Positions 15,285 through 23,314 of a stretch of DNA of 26,679 nucleotides are shown here, piece after piece; within the stretch, counting starts at the first letter, position 1; each line of letters opens with the position of its first letter. The position numbers and the translations under genes are program-made. The stretch is from JANNGC01 sp043758205. GTDB taxonomy: Bacteria; Verrucomicrobiota; Verrucomicrobiia; Limisphaerales; SIBH01. The notes beneath the pieces are model-generated. The model had not been told where the DNA came from. It did not search any database and was given only the letters and a program-made list of their open reading frames with translations. The stretch spans positions 1-26,679 of the forward strand of contig JAYVNY010000045.1 of the NCBI GenBank assembly GCA_043758205.1, in the 5' to 3' direction.

Positions 15285-15755
15285 CTACGGCGTCACGTCC
15301 TTGTTCTCGTGGAGCGGCGTGTTCTTCACCGGCCAGTTCAGTGCGTCACGCGCCGGTTCCAGCTTGCTGCGCGTCGGCCAGGTGTGCTGGCACTTTTGGC
15401 AATAGAACTGTTTCTCCAGCACGCCGAGTTTGTAGAGAATCGAATGCAGCGCGGGCATGACGAACTTCCGCGTCACTTGCGGGAAATCCACTTCGGGCGA
15501 GTGGCATTCGGGACAGGTCACGGCCTGGTCGAGGCAATGCTCGGACACGTCCCACTGATGAAGCTGCCGGTCGGCGGCGGCGCTTTCCGATTCATCCACC
15601 TGCACTTTTACGCTGGCCAGATGCTCGGCGAAGTGGCGTTCCTGCCAGCGGCTTTCATCGAGCATCGTCGGATGAAAGCCGGCGTGTTGGAGGCGATTGA
15701 CCAAGGGTTGTGCGTGATCCACGTCGTTGAAGGTGGCGAGAGTTATGGTTTTCAT
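15285..15755 (-). CDS. DUF2007-like protein with C-terminal zinc ribbon
   Basis: The preferred start is ATG at 15755 ('MKTITLATFNDVDHAQPLVN'), because the family-like sequence begins there; the open frame upstream to 15848 has no such signal. The 156-residue product has an N-terminal DUF2007-like domain (about 1-65: 'FNDVDHAQPLVNRLQHAGFH' then 'VKVQVDESESAAADRQL'), a small ferredoxin-like fold proposed to transduce signals. It continues with a zinc ribbon: CPEC ('AVTCPECHSPEVDFPQ', near 80-83) paired with CQKC ('KQFYCQKCQHTW', near 117-120). Between the Cys pairs is a helical segment. It is cytoplasmic with no signal peptide. It is convergent with the toroid-like gene, with 11 nt between the two stop codons. 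Its partner and signal are unknown. Confidence 0.7.
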   Translation of the reverse strand: MKTITLATFNDVDHAQPLVNRLQHAGFHPTMLDESRWQERHFAEHLASVKVQVDESESAAADRQLHQWDVSEHCLDQAVTCPECHSPEVDFPQVTRKFVMPALHSILYKLGVLEKQFYCQKCQHTWPTRSKLEPARDALNWPVKNTPLHENKDVTP

Positions 15756-15898
15756 GATTTCAGCGTACGCCTCGAGCATGAGATTACAATGGGGATGTTG
15801 AATCAGACTCGGCGCGAGCGAAACGAAACTGTGTCTCCCGACTAACACCCGCCACCATCCCTCCGCACGAGGAACACCGGCGGCTTTCCGCTGATGGA

Positions 15899-16885
15899 TT
15901 AGTATGGCGACAATTGCATGGCGCGGTAGAAGCGGCGGCTCGGCGGGCTGGCGGCATCAAGGAATTCCATCGCGCAATCCGCCGCCGAGTTGGTCTGGAG
16001 CGGCAGCCAGTTCACCAGATCCGTGGAAGCCTCCAGTGCGTAAGTTTTTCCGGGGCGGCTGTTGATCTGCAGGCGCACGACGCCATTGATCCGCGACAAC
16101 TCGCGCACGCGCGGCATCGGATCGCCTTCCACGCGCCAGAGTCCAGTGCCGGCATCGCTCACGAGAATACGCCCGTCCGGTTGGAGCGCGAGTGCGATGA
16201 CATCGCCGTATTGATCCGGTCCGGGATCAAAGGTCGGGTCGATCAAGCCGTTGCTGTTCAAGCGCGCGAGACCGAAACGCGGGGACCCTTGCACGTTGGT
16301 GAAGCTGCCGCCGATGACGATGCGGCCATTCGGTTGCAGCAGGATTCGCCGCACGGTGCCGCCGGTGATGGGCATGGGATTGAACGTGGTATCAATTAAG
16401 CCGTTTGTGAACAGGCGAGCCAGCCCAGAAATAGTGGTGCCGTACAGGTTTGAGAAAGCGCCGACGATGAGGATTTTCCCATCCCGCTGGAGCTTTATTT
16501 CGCTCACGTTCAACTGCCGGGTGCCGCCGTACGGAACAAAGCCGGCCTCGATCACGCCGTTCGTATCCAGCCGCGCCAGACCAAGACGTGGATAACCGCT
16601 GAAATTCGTGAACAGACCGCCAACGAGAATGCGCCCGTCCGGTTGCAAAGCCAGGGCCTGCACCCCAGAACGTTCCACAAGGTACTCCGCTCCGGTTCCT
16701 GGGTTGAAGGTCGGATCATTGGCCCCGTTTGGAAGCAACCGCATGATCCCGGCGTGCCGGGGTGCCAGGAAACCCGCGTAATCGGGGAACACCGGTTGCG
16801 TGTCACGGGCCAGCACAATGCGCCCATCGATCTGTTCAAGCGCACAAGTGACATCAAGGGGAGGGTAGAAGTAGTTGCTGGCTCC
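15899..16885 (-). pseudogene. C-terminal part of the Calx-beta/delta-60 surface protein, downstream of an in-frame TAA
   Basis: This segment is in the same frame as the gene at 16886-20089 and is separated from it only by TAA at 16886-16888. Translation directly after the TAA reads 'GASNYFYPPLDVTCALEQID' and continues without interruption into delta-60 repeats ('VQALALQPDGRILVGGLFTN', 'ILLQPNGRIVIGGSFTN', 'VIALALQPDGRILVSDAGTG'), so about five repeats of the original protein lie here. The end (from 'VRELSRINGVVRLQINSRPG' through 'ALEASTDLVNWLPL' to 'RRFYRAMQLSPY') is a C-terminal module I associate with surface proteins of Verrucomicrobia. A GTG at 16816 could start a separate 305-residue frame, but it lacks a signal peptide. 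Either the gene is broken, a base is miscalled, or the stop is read through. Confidence 0.75.
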
Positions 16886-19800
16886 TTAAAAACTACCCGG
16901 GGTGATGAAAGTTGGATCAACTTGTCCCGACGGCAATAGCACATTCAGCCAAGGTTCAATCTTAGAAGCCCCGTAGTAGCTGCCTCCGGCCAAAAGGCGG
17001 CCGTCGCGCAAGGACTCGAAGACATAGATGTTCCGGCCGGCAATTTCCGGACTGAACTGAGAATGCCTTCCGCCGCTGGCGTCGAAAACTCCGCAGTCAT
17101 CGCCTTGTTGGAACACCCGAGGCCACGCGGCCAGAATCTGGCCGGACCGGGACACGGACAAGACCCGGGGAGTAATTGGCACTGGCAGGTACCAGATTGG
17201 TGGCGGCACTTCACCCAAACCTGCAAGGCTCACATCTCTCTGACCGGGCAGATCGTTTCCCCTGATCGTGACGACTGCCGTTGAAGCAACTCCCAATGCC
17301 CCTCCGTTGGCAGGGTTTGTCAAAACCACTGTAAACGTCCTCTCGTTTGCCAGGCCGCAAACGTCCAGCAAGGGGATGAGCAAATAGTTTGTGTGCGAAC
17401 TGGCAGGAAAAACCAGCGTGCCGCTGCGCGAGAGGTAATTCACACCCGAGGCTCCGCTCCCGTCACTGGTGAAATAGTTTACGCTGAATGATTCGTTGCC
17501 ATCATCGTGGCGTCGCACCGGCAGCACCGCGAATGGAGAATTCTCGCTGACCACCAGGTTCGTTTCGACAAACGACATACCCGCGTCGTTGTCCACGATG
17601 GTCGCAACCGCATTTGTGTTTGGCACCAAGGCCGCGCCAGGCGAGGGATTGCTGAGTCGAAAGTAGAGCGTCTCGTTGCCTTCCACGAGACCGTCGTTGA
17701 GCAGCGTTACCGTGGGGTAGGCGTAGATCTGGCCCGGCAGAAAAATTGCCGTGCCGCTGGCAGAGACATAATCCAGACCGGCGGTGGCGGTGCCATCCTC
17801 GGTAGCCCAATCCACGGCCCCTGTCAGGCTCAGGTTTCCGCTTCGACGGATCACGGCATACATGGCCGCGCTAGATTCGTTGGGGAGCTCGGCGTAAGAC
17901 CACTGAATGGTGCTGTCCACGTCGTGGATGGCCAGCGCGGCGTTGGTTCTTGCGCCGAGTGCCGCACCAAGGCTGGCATTCGTCAGCAGAACTCGGGCGA
18001 TTTCAATTCCCTCGGTGAGTGCGTCCGCGAGAATTGTCACCGCGAAAACTTTTTGGGTCTCGCCCGGCTGGAAAATCAACGTGCCGTTGGTCGCGATGAA
18101 ATCCAGTCCCGCCAGGGCAGTTTCCGAGGCGACGAGGAAATCTACAGAAACTGGGGCGCTGCCCGAACCACTGCGCCGCACAGTCACGACCACACTGCCC
18201 ACAGGTTCACTCGTCGCGTAGGTGTCCGCTGTGAATTCAAAGCCGACGTCGTCGCTCACGATGGTGATGCTGGCGTTGGTGGCACCTACCAGGACGGCGG
18301 GCGCGGCGGGATTGGTCAGTGCCACGAAAAAGGTTTCGTTCGTCTCAGGCAGGCTGTCATTGAGGATGATCAGGCCGAGAATTTTGGCCGTCTCTTGCGG
18401 TGCAAAAGTCATGGTGCCGGCGTTGGCCGTGTAGTCCGCGCCCGCGATAGCACTGCCGTTGCGAGTGAGGAACTCGACCTGGGCTGACACGGTGTAATCA
18501 CCCCGGCGCGACACGGTCACGGCGGTCTGCCCCGCCGGTTCGTTGATGAAGAGGTTACTCGTGGTGAGTTGAATTTGCGGCGCGGGCGTGGGCAGCCCGC
18601 CCGTGTTCAAGCGAGCAATGCGCCCGGCTGGGAGGCCAACGATGCTGCCAAAGTCGCCAGCGACGAGGGTCTGGCCGTCGGGCTGGACGAGGAGGGTGTT
18701 CACTTCAAAGCCCGGATCAGCACGGAACGGATCAGCCAGACCGTCCGGCCCGAGCAGCGCGAGATAGTAGCGATCCGCGCCGCCCGCGAAGGAGAAGCTG
18801 CCGCCAATCCAGACCTTGCCGCCGGGCGCGGGCGCGACCACGCGGATTTGGTCGCCCGGCGAAGGCCCGGCGTCGAAGCCGCCATCGCGCTGGCCGTTCG
18901 ATTGCAACCGCACCACGCAGGAATGCACGTAGCCGTCGAATTGTTCAAAATCACCGCTGAGCAAAACTTTGGCGTCCGCCTGAACCGCCACCGAGCGCAC
19001 CTGGCGGTCGGCCCCGAGGCCGGGATTGAAGGTGGGATCCATCGTGCCGTTCGTGTTCAAGCGGCCGATGTTGTTGCGATAGTAACCGTCCAGGACGGTG
19101 AATTGTCCGGCCACGAGAATTTTTCCGTCCGGTTGCAAGGCCAGCGCCCGAATGTTCCCGTCCGCGCCATTTCCGGTGAAGCCGGTGTCGAGCGAGCCAT
19201 CGCCATTCAGTCGCGCGATGCGGTTGCGGGTCTGCCCTCCTACCTGGGTGAAGCGGCCGGCGATGAGAATTTTTCCGTCCGGCTGGACGAAGATGGCTCG
19301 CAGGCCGTTGTTCACGGAAACGGCGGGGAAATTTGTGTCGAGCCCGCCGCCGGGTTTCAGTTTTGCAAAGTACTGGCGGAGTTGTCCTCCCACCAAGTTG
19401 AAATCTCCCCCGACATACAGGCTTCCATCGGCTGCGGGACTCACGGCATAGACCGGGCGGCTGATGGCGGCGTTGGAGAAACTGGCGTCCACCGCGCCGT
19501 CGGGTTGCAGCACCGTCAGATAATTCAGCCCCGGCACGCCGCCGAACCCGGTGAACTGACCGCCCACCACGATGCGACTGTCGGGCAGCAGGGCAAGCGC
19601 GAAGATGTCATCACCCGCACCCGCACCCGCATCGAACCACGGGTCGAGCGCAGTGGCGGTTTCATCATCCAGCACGGTGACGGTAGCGTTGGTTTGGAGT
19701 CCGGGCACCGCGTTGGAGAGACTGGAAAGCCGGAGGTTGAAGAAGCGGCTGGGCTGGCCCACGGCGTTGTCGAGCAACGTGAGGTTCACGACATGGTTTG

Positions 19801-20089
19801 AGTCACCCGGAAGAAACGTGAGCGTGCCGGCGATGCCTGTGTAATCCACTCCGCTCGCCGCCGTGCCGTTCGTGCTGGCGAAAGCAACTACGCTGATCCC
19901 GGCCAGATCACCGCTGCGTATCACGCGCAGCTCGACAGTGCCGGCATTTTCCGCCGCCGCATAAGCACTCGCGCTCCATTCGATCGCCGGTGCCGCTGCC
20001 TCAGTCCAACTGGACGTAAGCCAGAGCATGAGTGCGAAGAACAGCACACAGGTGCAACGCCGTCCGGCGATTGCTGGAGGAGGAATCAT
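16886..20089 (-). CDS. Large secreted Calx-beta / delta-60 repeat surface protein (N-terminal part, ends at premature TAA)
   Basis: ATG at 20089 is chosen over an upstream TTG because it directly precedes the signal peptide ('CVLFFALMLWLTSSWTEAAA', cleavage near residue 32). The 1067 residues contain a Calx-beta domain (about 34-142, 'AENAGTVELRVIRSGD', 'GVDYTGIAGTLTFLPGD'). About seven delta-60 beta-propeller repeats follow (about 147-500, 'IRALALQPDGKILVAGQFT', 'PTFNPGLGADRQVRSVAVQA'). Four more Calx-beta domains come next (about 504-950, each with 'GxDYxxxxGTxxFxPG' and 'N.TFxVxLTNP' features), then the opening of a second delta-60 block. It ends mid-propeller at 'SGQVDPTFITPGSF', which would leave the repeat incomplete. 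Calx-beta domains bind calcium and mediate adhesion in other proteins; an extracellular adhesive role is inferred. The full gene would encode about 1396 residues. Confidence 0.82.
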   Translation of the reverse strand: MIPPPAIAGRRCTCVLFFALMLWLTSSWTEAAAPAIEWSASAYAAAENAGTVELRVIRSGDLAGISVVAFASTNGTAASGVDYTGIAGTLTFLPGDSNHVVNLTLLDNAVGQPSRFFNLRLSSLSNAVPGLQTNATVTVLDDETATALDPWFDAGAGAGDDIFALALLPDSRIVVGGQFTGFGGVPGLNYLTVLQPDGAVDASFSNAAISRPVYAVSPAADGSLYVGGDFNLVGGQLRQYFAKLKPGGGLDTNFPAVSVNNGLRAIFVQPDGKILIAGRFTQVGGQTRNRIARLNGDGSLDTGFTGNGADGNIRALALQPDGKILVAGQFTVLDGYYRNNIGRLNTNGTMDPTFNPGLGADRQVRSVAVQADAKVLLSGDFEQFDGYVHSCVVRLQSNGQRDGGFDAGPSPGDQIRVVAPAPGGKVWIGGSFSFAGGADRYYLALLGPDGLADPFRADPGFEVNTLLVQPDGQTLVAGDFGSIVGLPAGRIARLNTGGLPTPAPQIQLTTSNLFINEPAGQTAVTVSRRGDYTVSAQVEFLTRNGSAIAGADYTANAGTMTFAPQETAKILGLIILNDSLPETNETFFVALTNPAAPAVLVGATNASITIVSDDVGFEFTADTYATSEPVGSVVVTVRRSGSGSAPVSVDFLVASETALAGLDFIATNGTLIFQPGETQKVFAVTILADALTEGIEIARVLLTNASLGAALGARTNAALAIHDVDSTIQWSYAELPNESSAAMYAVIRRSGNLSLTGAVDWATEDGTATAGLDYVSASGTAIFLPGQIYAYPTVTLLNDGLVEGNETLYFRLSNPSPGAALVPNTNAVATIVDNDAGMSFVETNLVVSENSPFAVLPVRRHDDGNESFSVNYFTSDGSGASGVNYLSRSGTLVFPASSHTNYLLIPLLDVCGLANERTFTVVLTNPANGGALGVASTAVVTIRGNDLPGQRDVSLAGLGEVPPPIWYLPVPITPRVLSVSRSGQILAAWPRVFQQGDDCGVFDASGGRHSQFSPEIAGRNIYVFESLRDGRLLAGGSYYGASKIEPWLNVLLPSGQVDPTFITPGSF

Positions 20090-20221
20090 GGCCGATTGAA
20101 CTTGCACACGCAGCAAGGCAGCGTCAATCGGGGATGTGAAGGTTGGAGGGCTTTGGGGCCGACATTTGTCACCATCACAACCAGCAAGATAGGCGGCATT
20201 TTTCCAACATGCTGCTCTGGA

Positions 20222-23011
20222 TCAAACTCCGTGGGCCGACTGCGCGCCGTCCGCGTTGCCGTGGTCGAGGTCTATCAGAATCTCGCGCGGCTCCGCGCCC
20301 ACGCTCGGGCCGACGATGCCGCGGTTCTCCAGTTCATCCATGATGCGCGCGGCGCGGCCGTAGCCGAGTTTCAAGCGGCGTTGCAGGAGCGAGACGCTGG
20401 CCTTCTGTTCGCTCCGGATCACTTCGATACAGTTCTGGATGATCTCCTCGTCTTCATCGCAGCCGCTCTCGTCGGGGTTAAAACCCTGGCCGGTGCTGCC
20501 GGGCATCTTCTGGAGGGCGTTGTGAATTTCCATCTCGTAGCTGGGCTTGCCCTGCTTCGCGATGAAATCAACGATGCCTTGCAACTCCTGGTCCGTGATG
20601 AGCGCGCCCTGCGCACGGTTCAATTTCGCACTGCCGGGCGGGAGGAAAAGCATGTCGCCCTTGCCGAGCAGTTTGTCCGCGCCCATCGCGTCAAGAATGG
20701 TGCGTGAGTCCACGCGACTCGCCACCTGGAACGCAATTCGCGCCGGGATGTTGGCCTTGATGACGCCGGTGATGACGTCCACGGACGGACGCTGCGTGGC
20801 GACGATGCAATGGATGCCGGCGGCGCGCGCCATTTGCGTGATGCGCGCGATGGCCATCTCCACGTCGGCGGGCGCAACGAGCATGAGATCGGCAAGCTCA
20901 TCGATGATGACCACGATGTAGGAAAGTTTTTCCGGGATGACGATGTCCTCGTCGCGCGGCACGACGATCTGCTCATCGAGTTCGACGGCGAAGCCTTCGG
21001 AGTTCGTCTCGATCTTTTCCTTCTTCGCCATGAGCGGCAGTTCCGGCTCGGACTTGGGCAACGGCTTGTCCTTGGGGCGCGAGTTGAAGGAGGACACGTT
21101 GCGCACGCCCACGCGGGCGAAAATCTGGTAGCGTTTCTCCATTTCGTTCACGACCCAGCGCAGCGCGAGAATGACCTTCTTCGGATCGGTGACGACGGGG
21201 ACGACGAGGTGCGGGAGCGCGTTGTACTGCTGAAGCTCGACGACCTTGGGATCGATCATCACGAAGCGCAGTTGATCGGGAGAAAACTTGTAGAGCAGCG
21301 ACGCGACAATGGAATTGATGCAGACGGATTTGCCCGAGCCGGTGCTGCCGGCGATGAGCATGTGCGGCATCTCCGCGAGGTCGCAAATGATGGGGTGTCC
21401 ATAAACATCCTTGCCCAGCGCGAGCGGGATGCGCGCCTTGGTGTTCTTCCACTCGTCCGATTCCAAGAGGTCGCGCATGATGACCTTGGTCTTGATGAGG
21501 TTCGGCACCTCGATCCCGACCGAGGATTTGCCCGGCACCGGCGCGAGGATGTGGATGCGCTCGGCCTTGAGCGCGGCGGCGATGTTATTCGAGAGCGCGG
21601 AGATTTTTTCCAGCTTCACGCCCGGCGCGGGATGCAGCTCGTAGCGCGTGATGGTCGGCCCCTTCGTGATGTCGCCGAGCTGCACTTCGATGTCGAACTG
21701 CGCAAGCGTCTGCTGCATGAGGCGGGCCCGCTCCATGAGCTGCTCCTTCGTTTCACTCGGAACGAGGTTTGGTTCAGGATGATTGAGCAGGTCGAGACCG
21801 GGCAACTGGTAATTGCCGATCATCGGCGTGCTGGCGACGGCGAGCGGCTTCTTCTTCGGCGCGATGCGCGGCCTGGGCGTGAGCGGCGGCGCGATGGACG
21901 GGGCGTCGGTGGTCGCATCGTCCGCCACGTTCGCGGCGGCGAGCGCGGGTTCGCCATCCACGGTCACGACTGGCTCGGGCAACTCGGACCTTTCTTCCTT
22001 GCCGTCCTTGGCGTGAGCCAGTTTTGCATCCTTGCCCAGAATGTCCGCCGTACTCGCCGCCGCGAGTTCCTGCGCGGGAATCAGGATGACATCATCCGCT
22101 GGCTCGACGGGCTTCGGGGGTTCGGAAGCCGGTTTGCCCTTGGAACCCTTCACCTGCTTCGCCGCCGTGATGCTCAAGTCGCGCACCGACGGTTCCGGCA
22201 CGGGCTGCAAGTCGGCGCCGAGCGGAATTTTTTCCTCCTCCGGCTCGATGGCTTTCGCGGACTTGTCGCTCTTCTCGGGTTTCTCGGGCTTGCCTTTCGA
22301 TCGCTCGACCTGGTCTTGAAGTTTCTTCGCCTGCTTCTCCAAGTCCCGCGCGCGTTTCTCCAGCGCCCGTTCCTCGGCGGACATTTTTTCTTCGTCCACG
22401 GGCGTCTTCTCAAACATGGTGCGCAGCCATTCGCCGAGTTTGAAGTTGGTCAGGTAAAGCAAACTCACCGCGTAGATGGTGAGGTAAATAATCGTCGCGC
22501 CGGGCTTGCCGAAGTTGCCGAACAACTGGTTCAACCACACGCCCACGATGCCGCCCGCGCTGGCCGAACCGAGGTTGAAGGCCGCGTTCTCAAAGAAGCC
22601 CGCGCCCGGATGCTTCGGATTCCGCGCGAGTGCATCCATGATTTTCGCGTCGGTGAACAACGCAAGAAAGCCGACACAGCAGAGGAACAGCACCACGCCC
22701 CACGGCCAGCGGCGGCGGAGATGGTGCAGCGCATTCCAGAAACACGCGACGCCGAACAGCGCGCAAAGAATCGGCAGCACGAACGCGCCCGCACCGAAGG
22801 CCTGGAAGAAAAAGTGCGCAATCCACGAGCCGGCCCCGCCGATCAGGTTGTGCGGCGTGACGTTGCGGTTCGTGGTGTTCGCGGCGACGTCGTTGCGATC
22901 AAACGACGTCATGGCGATGAACAACAGCAGCGCCACGGCCAACAAAACGACACCGATGATGTCGTTGAGGCCGCGATGTTCTGGAGTGCGTTCCGTATCC
23001 TTGCGTGGCAC
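20222..23011 (-). CDS. ftsK: DNA translocase FtsK/SpoIIIE
   Basis: The 929-residue protein has the full FtsK layout. Four to five membrane segments lie in the N-terminal 185 residues ('DIIGVVLLAVALLLFIAM', 'FGAGAFVLPILCALFGV'). A charged linker of about 200 residues follows, rich in Lys, Glu and Pro. The alpha/beta motor (about 415-800) has Walker A 'GSTGSGKS' at 555-562 and Walker B 'VVIIDELADLM' with D704-E705. The C-terminal winged-helix gamma domain (about 862-929, 'SVSLLQRRLKLGYGRAARIM') reads orienting DNA motifs. It pumps chromosomal DNA at the division septum to finish segregation and dimer resolution. Between Walker A and B is an insertion of charged residues (around 640-695) somewhat longer than in E. 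coli. ATG at 23011 is divergent from the SNF2 gene, sharing a 303-nt spacer. Confidence 0.95.
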   Translation of the reverse strand: MPRKDTERTPEHRGLNDIIGVVLLAVALLLFIAMTSFDRNDVAANTTNRNVTPHNLIGGAGSWIAHFFFQAFGAGAFVLPILCALFGVACFWNALHHLRRRWPWGVVLFLCCVGFLALFTDAKIMDALARNPKHPGAGFFENAAFNLGSASAGGIVGVWLNQLFGNFGKPGATIIYLTIYAVSLLYLTNFKLGEWLRTMFEKTPVDEEKMSAEERALEKRARDLEKQAKKLQDQVERSKGKPEKPEKSDKSAKAIEPEEEKIPLGADLQPVPEPSVRDLSITAAKQVKGSKGKPASEPPKPVEPADDVILIPAQELAAASTADILGKDAKLAHAKDGKEERSELPEPVVTVDGEPALAAANVADDATTDAPSIAPPLTPRPRIAPKKKPLAVASTPMIGNYQLPGLDLLNHPEPNLVPSETKEQLMERARLMQQTLAQFDIEVQLGDITKGPTITRYELHPAPGVKLEKISALSNNIAAALKAERIHILAPVPGKSSVGIEVPNLIKTKVIMRDLLESDEWKNTKARIPLALGKDVYGHPIICDLAEMPHMLIAGSTGSGKSVCINSIVASLLYKFSPDQLRFVMIDPKVVELQQYNALPHLVVPVVTDPKKVILALRWVVNEMEKRYQIFARVGVRNVSSFNSRPKDKPLPKSEPELPLMAKKEKIETNSEGFAVELDEQIVVPRDEDIVIPEKLSYIVVIIDELADLMLVAPADVEMAIARITQMARAAGIHCIVATQRPSVDVITGVIKANIPARIAFQVASRVDSRTILDAMGADKLLGKGDMLFLPPGSAKLNRAQGALITDQELQGIVDFIAKQGKPSYEMEIHNALQKMPGSTGQGFNPDESGCDEDEEIIQNCIEVIRSEQKASVSLLQRRLKLGYGRAARIMDELENRGIVGPSVGAEPREILIDLDHGNADGAQSAHGV

Positions 23012-23314
23012 GACGGGAGATTAGGGGCGCGCGTAGGCGGTTCAATGTCGAAAGTTTTCTCGTGCGCACGAAGCGCGGATTTTCAACCCGCCACTGCGCC
23101 CGCACGTTGCTGTTCCGAGAACTTGCGCAGACCGTTCTTCGGTTAACTCCGCTGCGGGCGGCCAACCCGCGCGTCCGGTGAAAAGTATTCGGGATTTGCC
23201 ACCCCGATTTTGTGGCCGGTTCCCGCCGTGCCTCCCCGTGGTGAATTATTTTCCATTGACCCTAACCCCGCATCCATGCCGTGATAGTCAGTCAGTTTCT
23301 AAACTCAAAAACCA
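23012..23314. other. 303-nt divergent spacer between ftsK and the SNF2 helicase gene
   Basis: The two flanking genes diverge, so promoters for both must lie here. A TTGACC at 23256-23261 on the + strand resembles a -35 box, but no good -10 sits at 16-18 bp from it. No hairpin, repeat or small gene is evident. Neither flanking gene shows a Shine-Dalgarno. Confidence 0.5.

Noticed and set aside
20810..23146. 778-codon open frame on the + strand
   Set aside because: It is antisense to ftsK, which has complete Walker motifs and a gamma domain.
23256..23288. Sigma-70-like promoter for the SNF2 gene
   Set aside because: TTGACC is a fair -35 but the nearest AT-rich hexamer (TGATAG) is about 20 bp away and poorly matches a -10.
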